DNA of 34,027 nt from Steroidobacteraceae bacterium (lineage in GTDB: Bacteria; Pseudomonadota; Gammaproteobacteria; Steroidobacterales; Steroidobacteraceae), in NCBI GenBank assembly GCA_016844605.1, contig JAENJD010000005.1, positions 1-34,027 on the forward strand, read 5' to 3'. A program made the translations under genes and the position numbers. The notes below the pieces were generated by a model. The model was not told the DNA's origin. It ran no database searches and saw only the letters and a program-made list of their open reading frames with translations. Of the stretch, positions 16,674 through 25,717 are shown piece by piece (positions within the stretch are counted from its first letter, which is position 1; each line of letters starts with the position of its first letter).

Positions 16674-16739
16674 CTACGCCGTCGGCCCACACCTCTGTGT
16701 GGTCGTAAAAAAGAGGCCAAATAAACGGTTCATGCACAT
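16674..16739 (-). CDS. pheL: phe leader peptide
   Basis: 21 residues, [21 protein letters not shown], with three Phe among five residues after a Leu, followed by the phe terminator and pheA. Starts at 16739 or 16733 are in frame. A hairpin (CCACAC/GTGTGG, 16687-16702) lies in the codons right after the Phe run, as expected of a pause/protector structure. No Shine-Dalgarno is visible, and the first ATG is six bases after a -10-like hexamer. Confidence 0.82.
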   Translation of the reverse strand: MCMNRLFGLFFTTTQRCGPTA

Positions 16740-16745
16740 GACCCA

Positions 16746-16775
16746 ATCATTGACGACCCACGTGCCTGCTGTCAA
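16746..16775 (-). promoter_or_regulatory. Predicted pheA promoter
   Basis: TTGACA (16770-16775) and AATGAT (16746-16751) on the minus strand, 18 bases apart. The -35 is a perfect consensus. The predicted start of transcription coincides with the leader ATG at 16739. It faces away from the ilvD promoter. Confidence 0.55.
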
Positions 16776-16805
16776 CACGAGTGGAGTTTCTCCGCAGGCT
16801 GCGGC

Positions 16806-16811
16806 TATGAT
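16806..16811 (+). promoter_or_regulatory. -10 element of ilvD
   Basis: TATGAT matches five of six -10 consensus bases and is followed by six bases and then the GTG start of ilvD. No good -35 hexamer is visible at the usual distance. The geometry implies a leaderless transcript. Confidence 0.45.
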
Positions 16812-16817
16812 CAAGCC

Positions 16818-18488
16818 GTGACTGGATCGAATCAACGCAGGTATTCCCGGCTTGTCGTCGACGGCGCCGAGCGGTCGCCGAACCGCGCGATGCTGCGGGC
16901 GGTCGGGTTCAGCGACGCAGATTTCGCTCGCCCCCAGATCGGGATCGCCTCGACCTGGAGCATGGTCACTCCCTGCAACATGCATATCAATGATTTGGCC
17001 CATGCCGCAGGTGAGGGAGTGCGGGCCGCCGGGGGCCGTAATGTGCTGTTCAATACCATCACGGTTTCAGACGGTATTTCGATGGGGACGCCGGGTATGC
17101 GTTACTCGCTGGTCTCGCGCGAAGTCATTGCCGACTCCATCGAGACCGTCGTTGGCGCCCAGGGTTTTGACGGCCTCGTGGCGATCGGTGGCTGCGACAA
17201 GAACATGCCGGGTTGCCTGATGGCCGTGGCACGACTCAACCGTCCGGCGGTGTTTGTCTACGGCGGCACGATCCGGCCTGGCGCCAAGGGGCGCGACATT
17301 GTCTCGGTGTTCGAGGCCGTTGGCCGCCACGCCAGCGGTAATCTCGACGAGTCCGGTCTCGCAGAAATCGAGCGCACGGCCATTCCCGGGCCGGGCTCCT
17401 GCGGCGGAATGTATACGGCCAACACCATGGCCTCGGCCATCGAAGCGCTTGGCATGAGCCTGCCGAACAGTTCCGCCCAGGAAGCCGTCTCGGATGCGAA
17501 GCGACTCGATTGCCGGAACGCGGGCGAAGCAGTCATGCGGCTCGTGGAACGAGATCTGCGACCCTCGACGATCTTGACGCGTGAAGCCTTCGAGAACGCC
17601 ATTACCGCAGTCATTTCGCTGGGTGGATCGACCAATGCCGTGCTGCACTTGCTGGCGATGGCACGCGCCGCCCGGGTACCCCTCGAGCTTGATGACTTCA
17701 CGCGAATCGGTAAGCGTGTGCCGGTGCTCGCGGATCTGAAGCCAAGTGGCAAATATCTGATGTCGGAGCTCGTCGCTGTCGGTGGACTGACGCCGCTCCT
17801 GAAGATGCTGCTTGATGAAGGCCTGCTGCATGGAGAGTGCCTGACAGTGACCGGCCGAACTGTCGCCGACAATCTTGCAGCGGTGGGGGGCTACCCTCCT
17901 GGTCAGAACGTCGTGCACGGTTTCGACGATCCGATCAAGGCCGACAGCCATCTCGTCGTGCTGTACGGCAACCTGGCGCCAACTGGTGCGGTGGCGAAGA
18001 TCACCGGCAAGGAAGGCTTGAAGTTCACGGGCAGCGCCCGGGTGTTCGACTCCGAGGAACAGAGTCTGCAGGCGATTCTCGACGGACGCATCGAGCGCGG
18101 CGATGTCATTGTTATTCGCTATGAGGGTCCAAAGGGCGGACCGGGTATGCGCGAGATGCTGGCGCCGACCTCGGCAATCATGGGTCGAGGGCTGGGCGCT
18201 GCGGTGGCACTAATTACCGACGGCCGATTTTCCGGCGGCAGCCACGGCTTTGTCGTGGGTCACGTCACGCCCGAGGCCGCCGTCGGCGGACCAATTGGCC
18301 TGGTGCACGAGGGCGACGAGATCACCATCGACGCCGAGAAACGCGAGATCCGCTTGAACGTCACCGAAGCCGAACTTGGGGCCCGCCGCAAAGCCTGGAG
18401 CGCCCCGCCATCCGATATCGTGCAGGGCGTGCTGGCAAAGTACCGCCGCCTGGTGGGCAGCGCCGCCGAGGGCGCGGTTACCGATTAG
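16818..18488 (+). CDS. ilvD: Dihydroxy-acid dehydratase
   Basis: 556 residues, GTG start. An Fe-S dehydratase that forms the 2-oxo acids preceding valine and isoleucine. Ligand-region motifs are [21 protein letters not shown] and [39 protein letters not shown] is the conserved C-terminal signature. Length matches the shorter (about 560 aa) IlvD class. It is not part of the ilvC-G-M-A transcript but is divergent from pheA, with proC 27 bases downstream. There is no Shine-Dalgarno before the GTG. Confidence 0.95.
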   Translation: MTGSNQRRYSRLVVDGAERSPNRAMLRAVGFSDADFARPQIGIASTWSMVTPCNMHINDLAHAAGEGVRAAGGRNVLFNTITVSDGISMGTPGMRYSLVSREVIADSIETVVGAQGFDGLVAIGGCDKNMPGCLMAVARLNRPAVFVYGGTIRPGAKGRDIVSVFEAVGRHASGNLDESGLAEIERTAIPGPGSCGGMYTANTMASAIEALGMSLPNSSAQEAVSDAKRLDCRNAGEAVMRLVERDLRPSTILTREAFENAITAVISLGGSTNAVLHLLAMARAARVPLELDDFTRIGKRVPVLADLKPSGKYLMSELVAVGGLTPLLKMLLDEGLLHGECLTVTGRTVADNLAAVGGYPPGQNVVHGFDDPIKADSHLVVLYGNLAPTGAVAKITGKEGLKFTGSARVFDSEEQSLQAILDGRIERGDVIVIRYEGPKGGPGMREMLAPTSAIMGRGLGAAVALITDGRFSGGSHGFVVGHVTPEAAVGGPIGLVHEGDEITIDAEKREIRLNVTEAELGARRKAWSAPPSDIVQGVLAKYRRLVGSAAEGAVTD

Positions 18489-18515
18489 CAGGACACACGG
18501 ATAAGGTTGGAGACA

Positions 18516-19355
18516 ATGCAGAAAAATACGGCCAGCGATGCATTCGGGCCGATAGCGATACTCGGTGGCGGCAATGTCGGTCAGGCGCTGGCCCGCGGCT
18601 TGCTTGCGGCGCAGCGCTTCCGCGCCGCCGACATCACGCTGACGCGACGGCATGTCGACAAGCTGGCCGAACTTGCCGAGACTGGCTTGCGCGTCGGCGC
18701 GGATAATCGTGCGGCAGTCGAGAATTCGCGCCACATCGTCATCGCCGTTCAACCGCGACAGCTCGATGCCCTGCTATCCGAGGTTCGCGAGGCGCTCGAT
18801 CCGAAGCGTCATACACTGATTTCGGTTGTCACTGGCGTGACGATCGGGCAAATCCGTTCGCTGACGGGCGCCGGGCTCGCGATTGTACGGGCCATGCCGA
18901 ACACGGCAATCGCCATCGGCCAATCGATGACCTGCCTGGCAGCACCACCCGAGCATCGCGGGGCGCTGGAGCGCGCCAAGACGCTGTTCGACTCGGTCGG
19001 GACGACGCTGGAAATCGACGAGTCGATGATGGAATCGGCTACCGCGCTATGCGCCTGCGGCATCGCGTTCTTTCTGCGCTCTATTCGCGCTGCTTCTCAG
19101 GGCGGCATAGAGATCGGCTTCCATCCGGAAGAAGCCCTGCTGATGGCCGCACAGACTGCCAGGGGCGCAGCCAGTTTGCTGATGCGCGAAGGCTCGCATC
19201 CCGAGTCAGAGATCGACCGCGTCACGACGCCTCGCGGTTGCACCATCGCCGGCCTCAACGAAATGGAGCACCAGGGTTTCAGCTCCGCAATGATCAAAGG
19301 CATCCTGACCTCGGCACGCAAGGCGGTTGAACTCTACCGACCGGACGCCGGGTAG
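18516..19355 (+). CDS. proC: Pyrroline-5-carboxylate reductase
   Basis: 279 residues, catalysing the last step of proline synthesis. The Rossmann motif IAILGGGNVGQALARGLL opens the enzyme; IAVQPRQLDALL, IVRAMPNTAIAIGQSMT, and the C-terminal SHPESEIDRVTTPRGCTIAGLNEMEHQGF signature identify ProC. ATG 18516 is preferred, with AAGG nine bases upstream; an in-frame TTG at 18507 is possible. It probably shares the ilvD transcript, an unusual pairing with branched-chain synthesis. It converges on leuB and a proA-like remnant. Confidence 0.93.
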   Translation: MQKNTASDAFGPIAILGGGNVGQALARGLLAAQRFRAADITLTRRHVDKLAELAETGLRVGADNRAAVENSRHIVIAVQPRQLDALLSEVREALDPKRHTLISVVTGVTIGQIRSLTGAGLAIVRAMPNTAIAIGQSMTCLAAPPEHRGALERAKTLFDSVGTTLEIDESMMESATALCACGIAFFLRSIRAASQGGIEIGFHPEEALLMAAQTARGAASLLMREGSHPESEIDRVTTPRGCTIAGLNEMEHQGFSSAMIKGILTSARKAVELYRPDAG

Positions 19356-19357
19356 GG

Positions 19358-19453
19358 CTACTCGCGCGTCCGGCCGTAACCGCACACCAAGTACTTCAAA
19401 TCCCCGACGCTGACGGGGCCGCGAGTATGCAGCTGGTCGAATCGGAGCGGTCG
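19358..19453 (-). pseudogene. Possible 3' remnant of proA (glutamate-5-semialdehyde dehydrogenase)
   Basis: Directly after the leuB stop, another minus-strand frame reads FDQLHTRGPVSVGDLKYLVCGYGRTRE followed by TAG. This resembles the end of ProA, where E. coli has KLHARGPMGLEALTTYKW and a Gly-containing terminus. The LHxRGP core and KY-V-G-G spacing are the basis of the call. No start codon or upstream part is present because leuB occupies that sequence. The similarity is short and judged from memory. Confidence 0.45.
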
Positions 19454-19454
19454 G

Positions 19455-20513
19455 CTAGAGGCGCTCCAGTACGGCCGTGCCGGCCGCGTGAGTGTCGGCG
19501 GCCATGGTACCGCGCGGCGCAATGTCTGGGGTCAGCACGCCTGCGGCAATTGCGCCGGCGATCGCTTTTTCGAGCATTGATGCCTCAACTTCGAGGCCTA
19601 GCGAATGACGCAGCAGCAGCGCTGCACTGCCAATCGCGGCGTACGGATTCGCGATGCCGCGTCCCGCAATTTCCGGTGCCGAACCATGGATCGGCTCGTA
19701 GAGGCCGCGCGTCCCGTCGCCGAGCGATGCCGACGGCAGGAGACCAAGCGAACCCGCAAGCGCTGCGGCCTCGTCGCTCAGGATGTCGCCGAACAGATTC
19801 TCAGTGACGATCACGTCGTAGCTGGCCGGCCGCATAAGCAGTAGCATCGCGGCCGAATCGACGAGCTGATGGTCGAGGTGGATATCCGCGAACTCGTCAG
19901 ATATGACGCGCGTGACGACCTGGCGCCAGAGCCGCGATGTCTCGAGCACGTTGGCCTTGTCCACAGATGAGATCTTGCGGCGTCGCGCCCGGGCGAGCCG
20001 ACCGGCTACCCGAGCGATGCGCTCGACTTCGGCAACCGTATAACGGCACTCGTCTGTGGCGACATCACCCTGCCGCTGCTGTCGCCCGAAGTAAATGCCA
20101 CCAGTCAGCTCGCGAACCACCACCAGGTCCACGCCCTCGAGCAACTCATCCTTGAGCGGCGAGGCGTGACGCAGCGACGCGTGCGGTACGACAGGACGCA
20201 GGTTTGCGAACAAGCCGAGCTCACGGCGCAAGCCGAGGATTGCCTGTTCAGGCCGCACCCGAAGCGCCGGGTCGGAATAGCGTGGCGCGCCAATTGCGCC
20301 AAACAGGATGGCATCGGCCTTGCGCGAGAGTTCAAGCGTCGGGGCCGGCAACGGCTCCAGACCGGCATCCATGGCCGCAGCGCCAACCGGTGCCTCGATC
20401 AGCTCAAAATCATGGCGGAACTTCGCGGCAATCGCACGCAGGCAGCGCACCGCCTCGGCTGTCACCTCGGGGCCGATGCCGTCGCCGGGCAGCACCGCAA
20501 TGTTTGCCTTCAC
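19455..20513 (-). CDS. leuB: 3-isopropylmalate dehydrogenase
   Basis: 352 residues. It oxidatively decarboxylates 3-isopropylmalate to the leucine precursor ketoacid. Motifs: [78 protein letters not shown], and the metal/cofactor segment [30 protein letters not shown] followed by [19 protein letters not shown]. The GTG start at 20513 overlaps the leuD stop (GTGA) and has GAGGAGG upstream; a longer frame enters leuD. Last gene of the leu operon. Confidence 0.95.
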   Translation of the reverse strand: MKANIAVLPGDGIGPEVTAEAVRCLRAIAAKFRHDFELIEAPVGAAAMDAGLEPLPAPTLELSRKADAILFGAIGAPRYSDPALRVRPEQAILGLRRELGLFANLRPVVPHASLRHASPLKDELLEGVDLVVVRELTGGIYFGRQQRQGDVATDECRYTVAEVERIARVAGRLARARRRKISSVDKANVLETSRLWRQVVTRVISDEFADIHLDHQLVDSAAMLLLMRPASYDVIVTENLFGDILSDEAAALAGSLGLLPSASLGDGTRGLYEPIHGSAPEIAGRGIANPYAAIGSAALLLRHSLGLEVEASMLEKAIAGAIAAGVLTPDIAPRGTMAADTHAAGTAVLERL

Positions 20514-21088
20514 CGCGACCGAACCTCCTCGTGAGCTGCGATCGCCGCATGCTGTGACAGCAGGTAGCCAAGCTCGTCGACGCCGTGCAACAAGCAATGG
20601 CGCGCGAAGGCGTCGATCGGAAACCCTGCCCGGCGGCCGTCTGGCAGCGTCACTGTCGCCGCCTCCAGGTCAATTTCTACGTCTGCGCCGGGGTTGGCTA
20701 GCAGCCAGCTGTGCGTTCCCTCGTCAACCAGCACCGGCAGCAGGCCGTTCTTGAGTGAGTTGTTGAAGAAGATATCGGCGATCGATGTGCTGATCACGGC
20801 GCGGATGCCGAAATCGTGAAGTGCCCAGGGCGCGTGTTCACGCGATGAGCCGCAACCGAAGTTTCGACCGGCCACCAGGATCTCGCAGCCGGCCGTTTCC
20901 GGGCGGTTCAATACGAAATCGGGTCGCGGGTGTCCGTTCGAATCGAAGCGCCAGTCCGCGAATAATGCCCGGCCGAGCCCGTCACGGATCGTGGTGGTCA
21001 GGAAACGGGCCGGGATGATCTGATCGGTGTCGACGTCGGCAGCCGGAAGCACGACGGTGCGCGAACGGATGCGGTGGATGGCTTGCAT
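20510..21088 (-). CDS. leuD: 3-isopropylmalate dehydratase small subunit
   Basis: 192 residues. The swivel subunit of isopropylmalate isomerase, partner of LeuC. Signatures: [66 protein letters not shown]. Length is normal. A GGAAAG site lies nine bases before the ATG. It starts 20 bases after leuC and overlaps leuB by four bases. Confidence 0.95.
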   Translation of the reverse strand: MQAIHRIRSRTVVLPAADVDTDQIIPARFLTTTIRDGLGRALFADWRFDSNGHPRPDFVLNRPETAGCEILVAGRNFGCGSSREHAPWALHDFGIRAVISTSIADIFFNNSLKNGLLPVLVDEGTHSWLLANPGADVEIDLEAATVTLPDGRRAGFPIDAFARHCLLHGVDELGYLLSQHAAIAAHEEVRSR

Positions 21089-21108
21089 GATTCAGTCTTT
21101 CCGCCAGT

Positions 21109-22509
21109 TCATGCCTTCAACTCGCGTGGATCGGTGATGCGCCCGGTGACCGCGGCCGCCGCCGCGGTCGCGGGGCTTGCGAGCAGTGTCCGTGCGCCCC
21201 GGCCCTGGCGGCCCTCGAAATTCCGGTTACTCGTGCTGACGACGTAATGGCCGGCAGCGGCCGTGTCACCATTCATGCCGATGCACATAGAGCAGCCGGA
21301 TTCGCGCCATTCCGCTCCGGCCGCGGTGAAAACTTCGTGCAGGCCTTCGGCCTCGGCCGCGCGTTTGACCTGCTGCGATCCCGGCACAACCAGCATCCGC
21401 ACGCCGCGGGCGACCTTGCGATCGCGCAGCAATTCGGCCGCGGCTCGCAGATCCGACAACCGGGAATTCGTGCAGCTACCGATGAACACGACATCGACCC
21501 GCTTGCCTGCGAGTGCTTCGCCCGGCTCGAAGCCCATGTAGCGCAATGCCTTCAGGAAGGCTTCGTCGTCGCGTTCCGGAATCCTGCCGCCGATCGCGAC
21601 CACCATGCCCGGGTTGGTGCCGTAGCTGATCATCGGCTCGACCTGTGCGGCATCAAGTGCGACTTCCCGATTGAATACGGCGCTGGCGTCGCTCGGCAGG
21701 CCGCGCCAACACTCGAGTGCGTGTTCCCACTCTGCCCCGGCCGGCGCGCGCGCGCGGCCGCGCAGGTAGTCGAAAGTCGTCTCGTCGGGTGCGACCATGC
21801 CGGCCTTGGCGCCGGCCTCGATCGACATGTTGCAGACCGTCATGCGCTCGTCCATGGAGAGAGCGCGGATCGCCTCGCCACGGTATTCGATGACTTGCCC
21901 GCTTCCGCCTGAGACGCCGATGTGGCTGATGATCGCAAGCACGAGGTCCTTTGCGCTGACCCCGGCTGCGAGCCTCCCGCTGACGTCGACGGCGAGCGTC
22001 TTTGGCTTGCGTTGCAGCAAGCACTGGCTTGCCAGCACGTGACCGACTTCGGTCGTGCCGATACCGAAGGCAAGAGTGCCAAACGCGCCGTGAGTGCTGG
22101 TGTGGCTGTCGCCGCATACGATCGTCATTCCGGGCTGCGTCGCGCCGAGTTCCGGACCGATGACGTGCACGATGCCGCGCCGCACGTCCTTGAGCCCCAG
22201 CAGCTCGACTCCAGACTCGGCCGCATTGCGCTCGAGCTCGGCAACCTGCCGCGCGGCCGATTCAAGCCGGATCGGCACGCCGCCAAATACTTGTTGCGGA
22301 TCCGTTGGCGTCGAGTGATCCAGCGTCGCGAGCGTCCGGTCCGGGCGGCGCACGGTAATGCCGCGCCCGCGCAGGAGGGTGAAAGCCTGCGGCGAGGTCA
22401 CCTCGTGGACCAGATGTAGGTCGACGTATAGCACCGCCGGCGTTTCGGCGGTTTCCGGCACGACCTCATGGGCACGCCAGATTTTCTCGAACATCGACAG
22501 CGCGGTCAC
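21109..22509 (-). CDS. leuC: 3-isopropylmalate dehydratase large subunit
   Basis: 466 residues. The aconitase-type [4Fe-4S] subunit of isopropylmalate isomerase. Motifs: [44 protein letters not shown], and cluster cysteines in FIGSCTNSR and [40 protein letters not shown] is the conserved end. The GTG start at 22509 overlaps the leuA stop (GTGA); ATG 22494 ([12 protein letters not shown]) is an alternative that also fits the family N-terminus. Confidence 0.95.
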   Translation of the reverse strand: MTALSMFEKIWRAHEVVPETAETPAVLYVDLHLVHEVTSPQAFTLLRGRGITVRRPDRTLATLDHSTPTDPQQVFGGVPIRLESAARQVAELERNAAESGVELLGLKDVRRGIVHVIGPELGATQPGMTIVCGDSHTSTHGAFGTLAFGIGTTEVGHVLASQCLLQRKPKTLAVDVSGRLAAGVSAKDLVLAIISHIGVSGGSGQVIEYRGEAIRALSMDERMTVCNMSIEAGAKAGMVAPDETTFDYLRGRARAPAGAEWEHALECWRGLPSDASAVFNREVALDAAQVEPMISYGTNPGMVVAIGGRIPERDDEAFLKALRYMGFEPGEALAGKRVDVVFIGSCTNSRLSDLRAAAELLRDRKVARGVRMLVVPGSQQVKRAAEAEGLHEVFTAAGAEWRESGCSMCIGMNGDTAAAGHYVVSTSNRNFEGRQGRGARTLLASPATAAAAAVTGRITDPRELKA

Positions 22510-24089
22510 GCGGCTCCCTGGATGATTGACGCACCGGCGGTGGGCTGCCGCGGGCGGCGCCCGCTCTGGCGGGAGAGCTCGATCCGGTTGATCACCTCGA
22601 GGAAGGCGCGCACGCCGGACTCAACGATGTTGGTACTGACGCTGCAACCGCGATAAGTGCGGCCATCGCAGACGACGGTGACCAGCGCCTCGCCCTGGGC
22701 ATCCTCGCCCTCGCTGACACTGCGCACCTCAAACTTGTGCAGCCGGACCGGCAGGCCGATGGCCTGCTCGATCGCGGTCAGCGCCGCATCCACCGGTCCG
22801 TCGCCGCTCGCCGCCTGTTCAATGTGGCGACCGTCCACGTGAGCGAGTTCCACGATCGCGCGTGCATCCTCGCCCGTTGCAGAGGTGGTGGCGAGCCGCT
22901 CAAGCGTCCACGGCCCACCGGTATCTCCCTCGACCTGCAGTACGAGCGCCTCGATGTCGCCATCGAACAACTCCTTTTTTCGGTCCGCAAGCGCCTTGAA
23001 GCGCGTGAAAACCCTGCCCAGTTCCTCTTCGTCGAGCTCAAAGCCAAGTTCGCGGACGCGCTCGCGAAACGCGTGCCGACCGCTGTGCTTGCCGAGCACC
23101 AGGTTGCTGCGCATAAGTCCCACATCCTGCGGACGCATGATTTCGTAGGTCGAGGCGTGGCGCAGCATGCCGTGCTGGTGAACGCCCGATTCGTGCGCGA
23201 ATGCGTTTTCGCCGATCACGGCCTTGTTGCGCGGAATTGGCATGCCCGTGATCGACGACACCAGTCGGCACGTCGGGTAAATTCGCTGGGTGTCGATGTC
23301 GGTGCGCACGCCGAAGGCCTGTTCGCGCACCGCGAGCGCCATGACGACCTCCTCCAATGAACAGTTGCCGGCGCGTTCGCCAATGCCGTTGATCGTGCAT
23401 TCGACCTGACGCGCGCCCGCTCGCACGGCACTGAGGCTATTCGCGACCGCCATGCCGAGGTCGTCGTGACAATGCACCGAAAGTGTCACACGGTCGAGGC
23501 CGCGAACTCGGTTGCGCAGAAACGTAAAAGTTTCGTGGAACTCCTGCGGCGTCGTGTAACCGACCGTGTCCGGAATGTTTACCGTCGTGGCACCCGCGTC
23601 GACGACCGCCTGAACGACTTCCGCGAGGAACTCGAGTTCGGTGCGCGAAGCATCCTCAGGTGAGAATTCAACGTCGTCGCAGAGGCTACGCGCGTGGCGC
23701 ACGCTTTCAACCGCCATTCGGATGATCTCGTCGCGCGCCATGTGAAGTTTGTGCACGCGATGGATCGCGCTGGTCGCAAGGAACACATGCAGTCTAGGCC
23801 GTGCTGCCCCTTCGAGCGCAGACCAGGCTTTGTCGATGTCCGCACGGCTGCAGCGCGCGAGCGCGCAAATGACCGGTGCCTGCACCTCGCGCGCGACCGC
23901 TGCCACTGATTCCCAGTCCCCTCGCGAAGCAGCCGGGAAACCGGCCTCGATGATGTCCACGCCGAGTTCGGCAAGCGCCCGCGCCACACGAAGCTTTTCT
24001 TCCCGCGTCATGCTGCAGCCCGGTGACTGCTCGCCGTCGCGCAGCGTCGTGTCGAAGATCTTTACGTAGTCGATGTCATGAGGGCTCAT
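22506..24089 (-). CDS. leuA: 2-isopropylmalate synthase
   Basis: 527 residues. It condenses acetyl-CoA with 2-oxoisovalerate, the first leucine-specific step. The HMGL-like barrel begins [19 protein letters not shown] with the catalytic Arg-Asp pair; metal ligands lie in [34 protein letters not shown] and [16 protein letters not shown] are conserved. The C-terminal regulatory domain (about 390-500, including [37 protein letters not shown]) binds leucine in homologues. ATG 24089 has GGAG nine bases upstream, released only downstream of the attenuator terminator. First structural gene of leuACDB. Confidence 0.95.
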   Translation of the reverse strand: MSPHDIDYVKIFDTTLRDGEQSPGCSMTREEKLRVARALAELGVDIIEAGFPAASRGDWESVAAVAREVQAPVICALARCSRADIDKAWSALEGAARPRLHVFLATSAIHRVHKLHMARDEIIRMAVESVRHARSLCDDVEFSPEDASRTELEFLAEVVQAVVDAGATTVNIPDTVGYTTPQEFHETFTFLRNRVRGLDRVTLSVHCHDDLGMAVANSLSAVRAGARQVECTINGIGERAGNCSLEEVVMALAVREQAFGVRTDIDTQRIYPTCRLVSSITGMPIPRNKAVIGENAFAHESGVHQHGMLRHASTYEIMRPQDVGLMRSNLVLGKHSGRHAFRERVRELGFELDEEELGRVFTRFKALADRKKELFDGDIEALVLQVEGDTGGPWTLERLATTSATGEDARAIVELAHVDGRHIEQAASGDGPVDAALTAIEQAIGLPVRLHKFEVRSVSEGEDAQGEALVTVVCDGRTYRGCSVSTNIVESGVRAFLEVINRIELSRQSGRRPRQPTAGASIIQGAA

Positions 24090-24102
24090 TCGTCAATGCT
24101 CC

Positions 24103-24142
24103 ATAAAGAGAAACCCCGCCGCGGCATGTGTCCGTGGCGGGG
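24103..24142 (-). terminator. leu attenuator terminator
   Basis: Minus-strand stem CCCCGCC/GGCGGGG (24114-24142), extended by flanking GAAA/TTTC, followed by TTTCTCTTT. It lies between the Leu-rich leader and leuA and closely resembles the ilv and phe terminators. Confidence 0.9.
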
Positions 24143-24170
24143 TTTCTGGATTCCGAATCCTTACCGGGTA

Positions 24171-24305
24171 TCAGCCCGGCATCCCACGCCTTTGCGGCCT
24201 AAGCAGCAACAGTTCGCCGAGCAACAGCGTGGGCAAAATCAACGGACGCACGGCATCCGTCGTGCGATTCAATGAAATGGCCGGCTTGTGTCGCTGCTGC
24301 ATCAT
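24171..24305 (-). CDS. leuL: leu operon leader peptide
   Basis: 44 codons from ATG 24305 (or the next ATG, 24302) to TGA 24171. The distal part reads LILPTLLLGELLLLRPQRRG, with eight Leu in 12 residues, followed by a CCGGG/CCCGG hairpin (24164-24179) holding the stop codon in its loop, then the terminator and leuA. Starts inside the frame (for example GTG 24251, giving 26 residues) are also possible. Ribosome stalling at scarce Leu-tRNA would allow read-through into leuACDB. Confidence 0.8.
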   Translation of the reverse strand: MMQQRHKPAISLNRTTDAVRPLILPTLLLGELLLLRPQRRGMPG

Positions 24306-24331
24306 GGCTTGGTGCGGTATAAGGACACCGC

Positions 24332-24361
24332 ATGACAGCATGGCGATGGCGCGACTGTCAA
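24332..24361 (-). promoter_or_regulatory. Predicted leu operon promoter
   Basis: TTGACA (24356-24361) and TGTCAT (24332-24337) on the minus strand, 18 bases apart. The -35 is perfect; the -10 matches four of six. It begins only about 20 bases beyond the msrA stop, so it lies just inside the right copy of the direct repeat. Confidence 0.5.
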
Positions 24362-24380
24362 CAGTTAGGCCCGCATCCAG

Positions 24381-24463
24381 GCGTCAGTCGACTCCGAGCC
24401 CGGCCGGGCAGGCGACACCCGTGCCGTCGAGGCCGCAATAGCCGCCGGGATTCTTTGCCAGGT
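24381..24463. repeat. Direct repeat, right copy (msrA 3' end)
   Basis: This copy lies at the 3' end of intact msrA and matches 8408-8490 with about 10 mismatches in 83 bases. Homologous recombination between copies would remove all genes from thrA to leuA. Confidence 0.88.
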
Positions 24464-25025
24464 ACTGCTGGTGGTATTCCTCGGCGTAGTAGAAGACCGG
24501 CGCACGCAGTACTTGCGTCGAGATCGACCGGCCATGCCCTGCCGTGCTGAGCGCGCGCTGATACGCAGCCATTGATTCTTCAGCATGGCGTAGCTGGGCA
24601 TCGTCGGTCGCGTAAATCGCCGAGCGGTATTGCGTGCCGACGTCGCCGCCCTGGCGCATGCCCTGGGTCGGGTCATGCGATTCCCAGAAGTACTTGAGCA
24701 ATCCGGAATAGCCGATTCGCGCGGGATCGAAGACGACAAGCACGACTTCCGTATGCCCGGTCATACCCGTGCAGACTTCCTTGTAGGTCGGATTCGGCGT
24801 GAATCCGCCCGCGTAGCCCGCGGCAGTCGAGTAGACGCCCGGCAGCCCCCAGAAGAGCCGCTCGGCGCCCCAGAAACACCCCATGCCGAACATCGCGAGC
24901 TGAAGGCCCGCGGGAAACGGCGGCGACAGGCGGTTGCCATTCACGAAATGGCATTCCGGCACCGGCATCGGGTCCTTGCGTCCGGGCAAGGAATCTGCAG
25001 TGGCCGGCATCGTTGTCTCTCGCAT
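24384..25025 (-). CDS. msrA: Peptide-methionine (S)-S-oxide reductase
   Basis: 213 residues. It repairs methionine-S-sulfoxide in proteins. The catalytic motif [28 protein letters not shown] is intact, with [21 protein letters not shown]-equivalent [27 protein letters not shown], and resolving cysteines in the tail [16 protein letters not shown]. It matches the long E. coli-type MsrA ([11 protein letters not shown] aligns with its N-terminus). ATG 25025 follows GGTGG; ATG 25010 and GTG 25034 are alternatives. MarC ends 10 bases upstream, suggesting a shared transcript. Its last 78 bases are duplicated next to thrA. Confidence 0.93.
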   Translation of the reverse strand: MRETTMPATADSLPGRKDPMPVPECHFVNGNRLSPPFPAGLQLAMFGMGCFWGAERLFWGLPGVYSTAAGYAGGFTPNPTYKEVCTGMTGHTEVVLVVFDPARIGYSGLLKYFWESHDPTQGMRQGGDVGTQYRSAIYATDDAQLRHAEESMAAYQRALSTAGHGRSISTQVLRAPVFYYAEEYHQQYLAKNPGGYCGLDGTGVACPAGLGVD

Positions 25026-25035
25026 TCGTTCCACC

Positions 25036-25692
25036 CTAGACGTTCAGTAATTCGCCCACGCCATTGATGATGAACTGCACGCCGATACAGATCATCAGGA
25101 AGCCCATGATGCGGGCGATCGCGCCGACGCCGGCGCTGCCCAGTTTCCTGCTGAGCTGCTCGGCGGCGCGCAGCACGAAGTAGCAGACCAGCGCGGCGAC
25201 CGCGATGCCGATGACGACACCGACATGCTCGACGATGACACGCGCACCCTGCTCCTCGTGGCGAATCGTCGAGGACATCGAGATCACCATCGCAATCGAG
25301 CCCGGACCGGACAGCGACGGCATGGCGAGCGGCGAGAACGAAATATCGGTCTTGGCCTGCGCCTCGGCGAGTGCCTCGGGGGATATGGCAGGCGTGGTGT
25401 CCGGGAACAGCATCCGGAATCCGAGGAAGGCGATCACCAGACCGCCGGCTATACGCAAACCCGGTATCGAGATGCCGAAGACCTGCATGATCAGGGTGCC
25501 GAGTAGCAGGAACGCGATCAGGATTCCGCTCGCGTAAATACAGGCCTTGCGGACCTGGCGTTCACGCGAGGCAGGATCGAGATGCGCGCCAATACCGAGC
25601 AGCAGCACGGCCGTTCCGACCGGATTGATGATCGGCAGGAGCGTCATGACCGTCAGCCCTACGTATCCCAGGAAATCGGCGGCAAAGCTCAT
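25036..25692 (-). CDS. MarC-family inner-membrane protein
   Basis: 218 residues with about six hydrophobic helices. Signatures are [45 protein letters not shown], and the family motif [19 protein letters not shown]. Homologues (MarC/YchE/YhgN) are integral membrane proteins without a firmly established function; earlier annotation as multiple-antibiotic-resistance proteins is not supported. The gene is divergent from the methyltransferase gene across only 25 bases, so their promoters must overlap. Confidence 0.9.
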   Translation of the reverse strand: MSFAADFLGYVGLTVMTLLPIINPVGTAVLLLGIGAHLDPASRERQVRKACIYASGILIAFLLLGTLIMQVFGISIPGLRIAGGLVIAFLGFRMLFPDTTPAISPEALAEAQAKTDISFSPLAMPSLSGPGSIAMVISMSSTIRHEEQGARVIVEHVGVVIGIAVAALVCYFVLRAAEQLSRKLGSAGVGAIARIMGFLMICIGVQFIINGVGELLNV

Positions 25693-25705
25693 GGTCAGGC
25701 TATCT

Positions 25706-25711
25706 TACAAT
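25706..25711 (+). promoter_or_regulatory. -10 element of the methyltransferase gene
   Basis: TACAAT matches five of six -10 bases and is six bases before ATG 25718. The whole divergent space to MarC is 25 bases, so no room remains for a Shine-Dalgarno downstream of a transcription start. A leaderless transcript is implied. Confidence 0.45.
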
Positions 25712-25717
25712 GAGCGC

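Noticed and set aside
8491-24380. Integrative element with attL/attR
   Set aside because: The direct repeats look like attachment-site duplications, but no integrase, excisionase or mobility gene is visible; kept only as a recombination hypothesis.
24229-24441. Plus-strand frame ending in TPVPSRPQ opposite msrA
   Set aside because: It is the antisense of the msrA 3' end and crosses the leu promoter; useful only because it shows the origin of the dehydrogenase tail.
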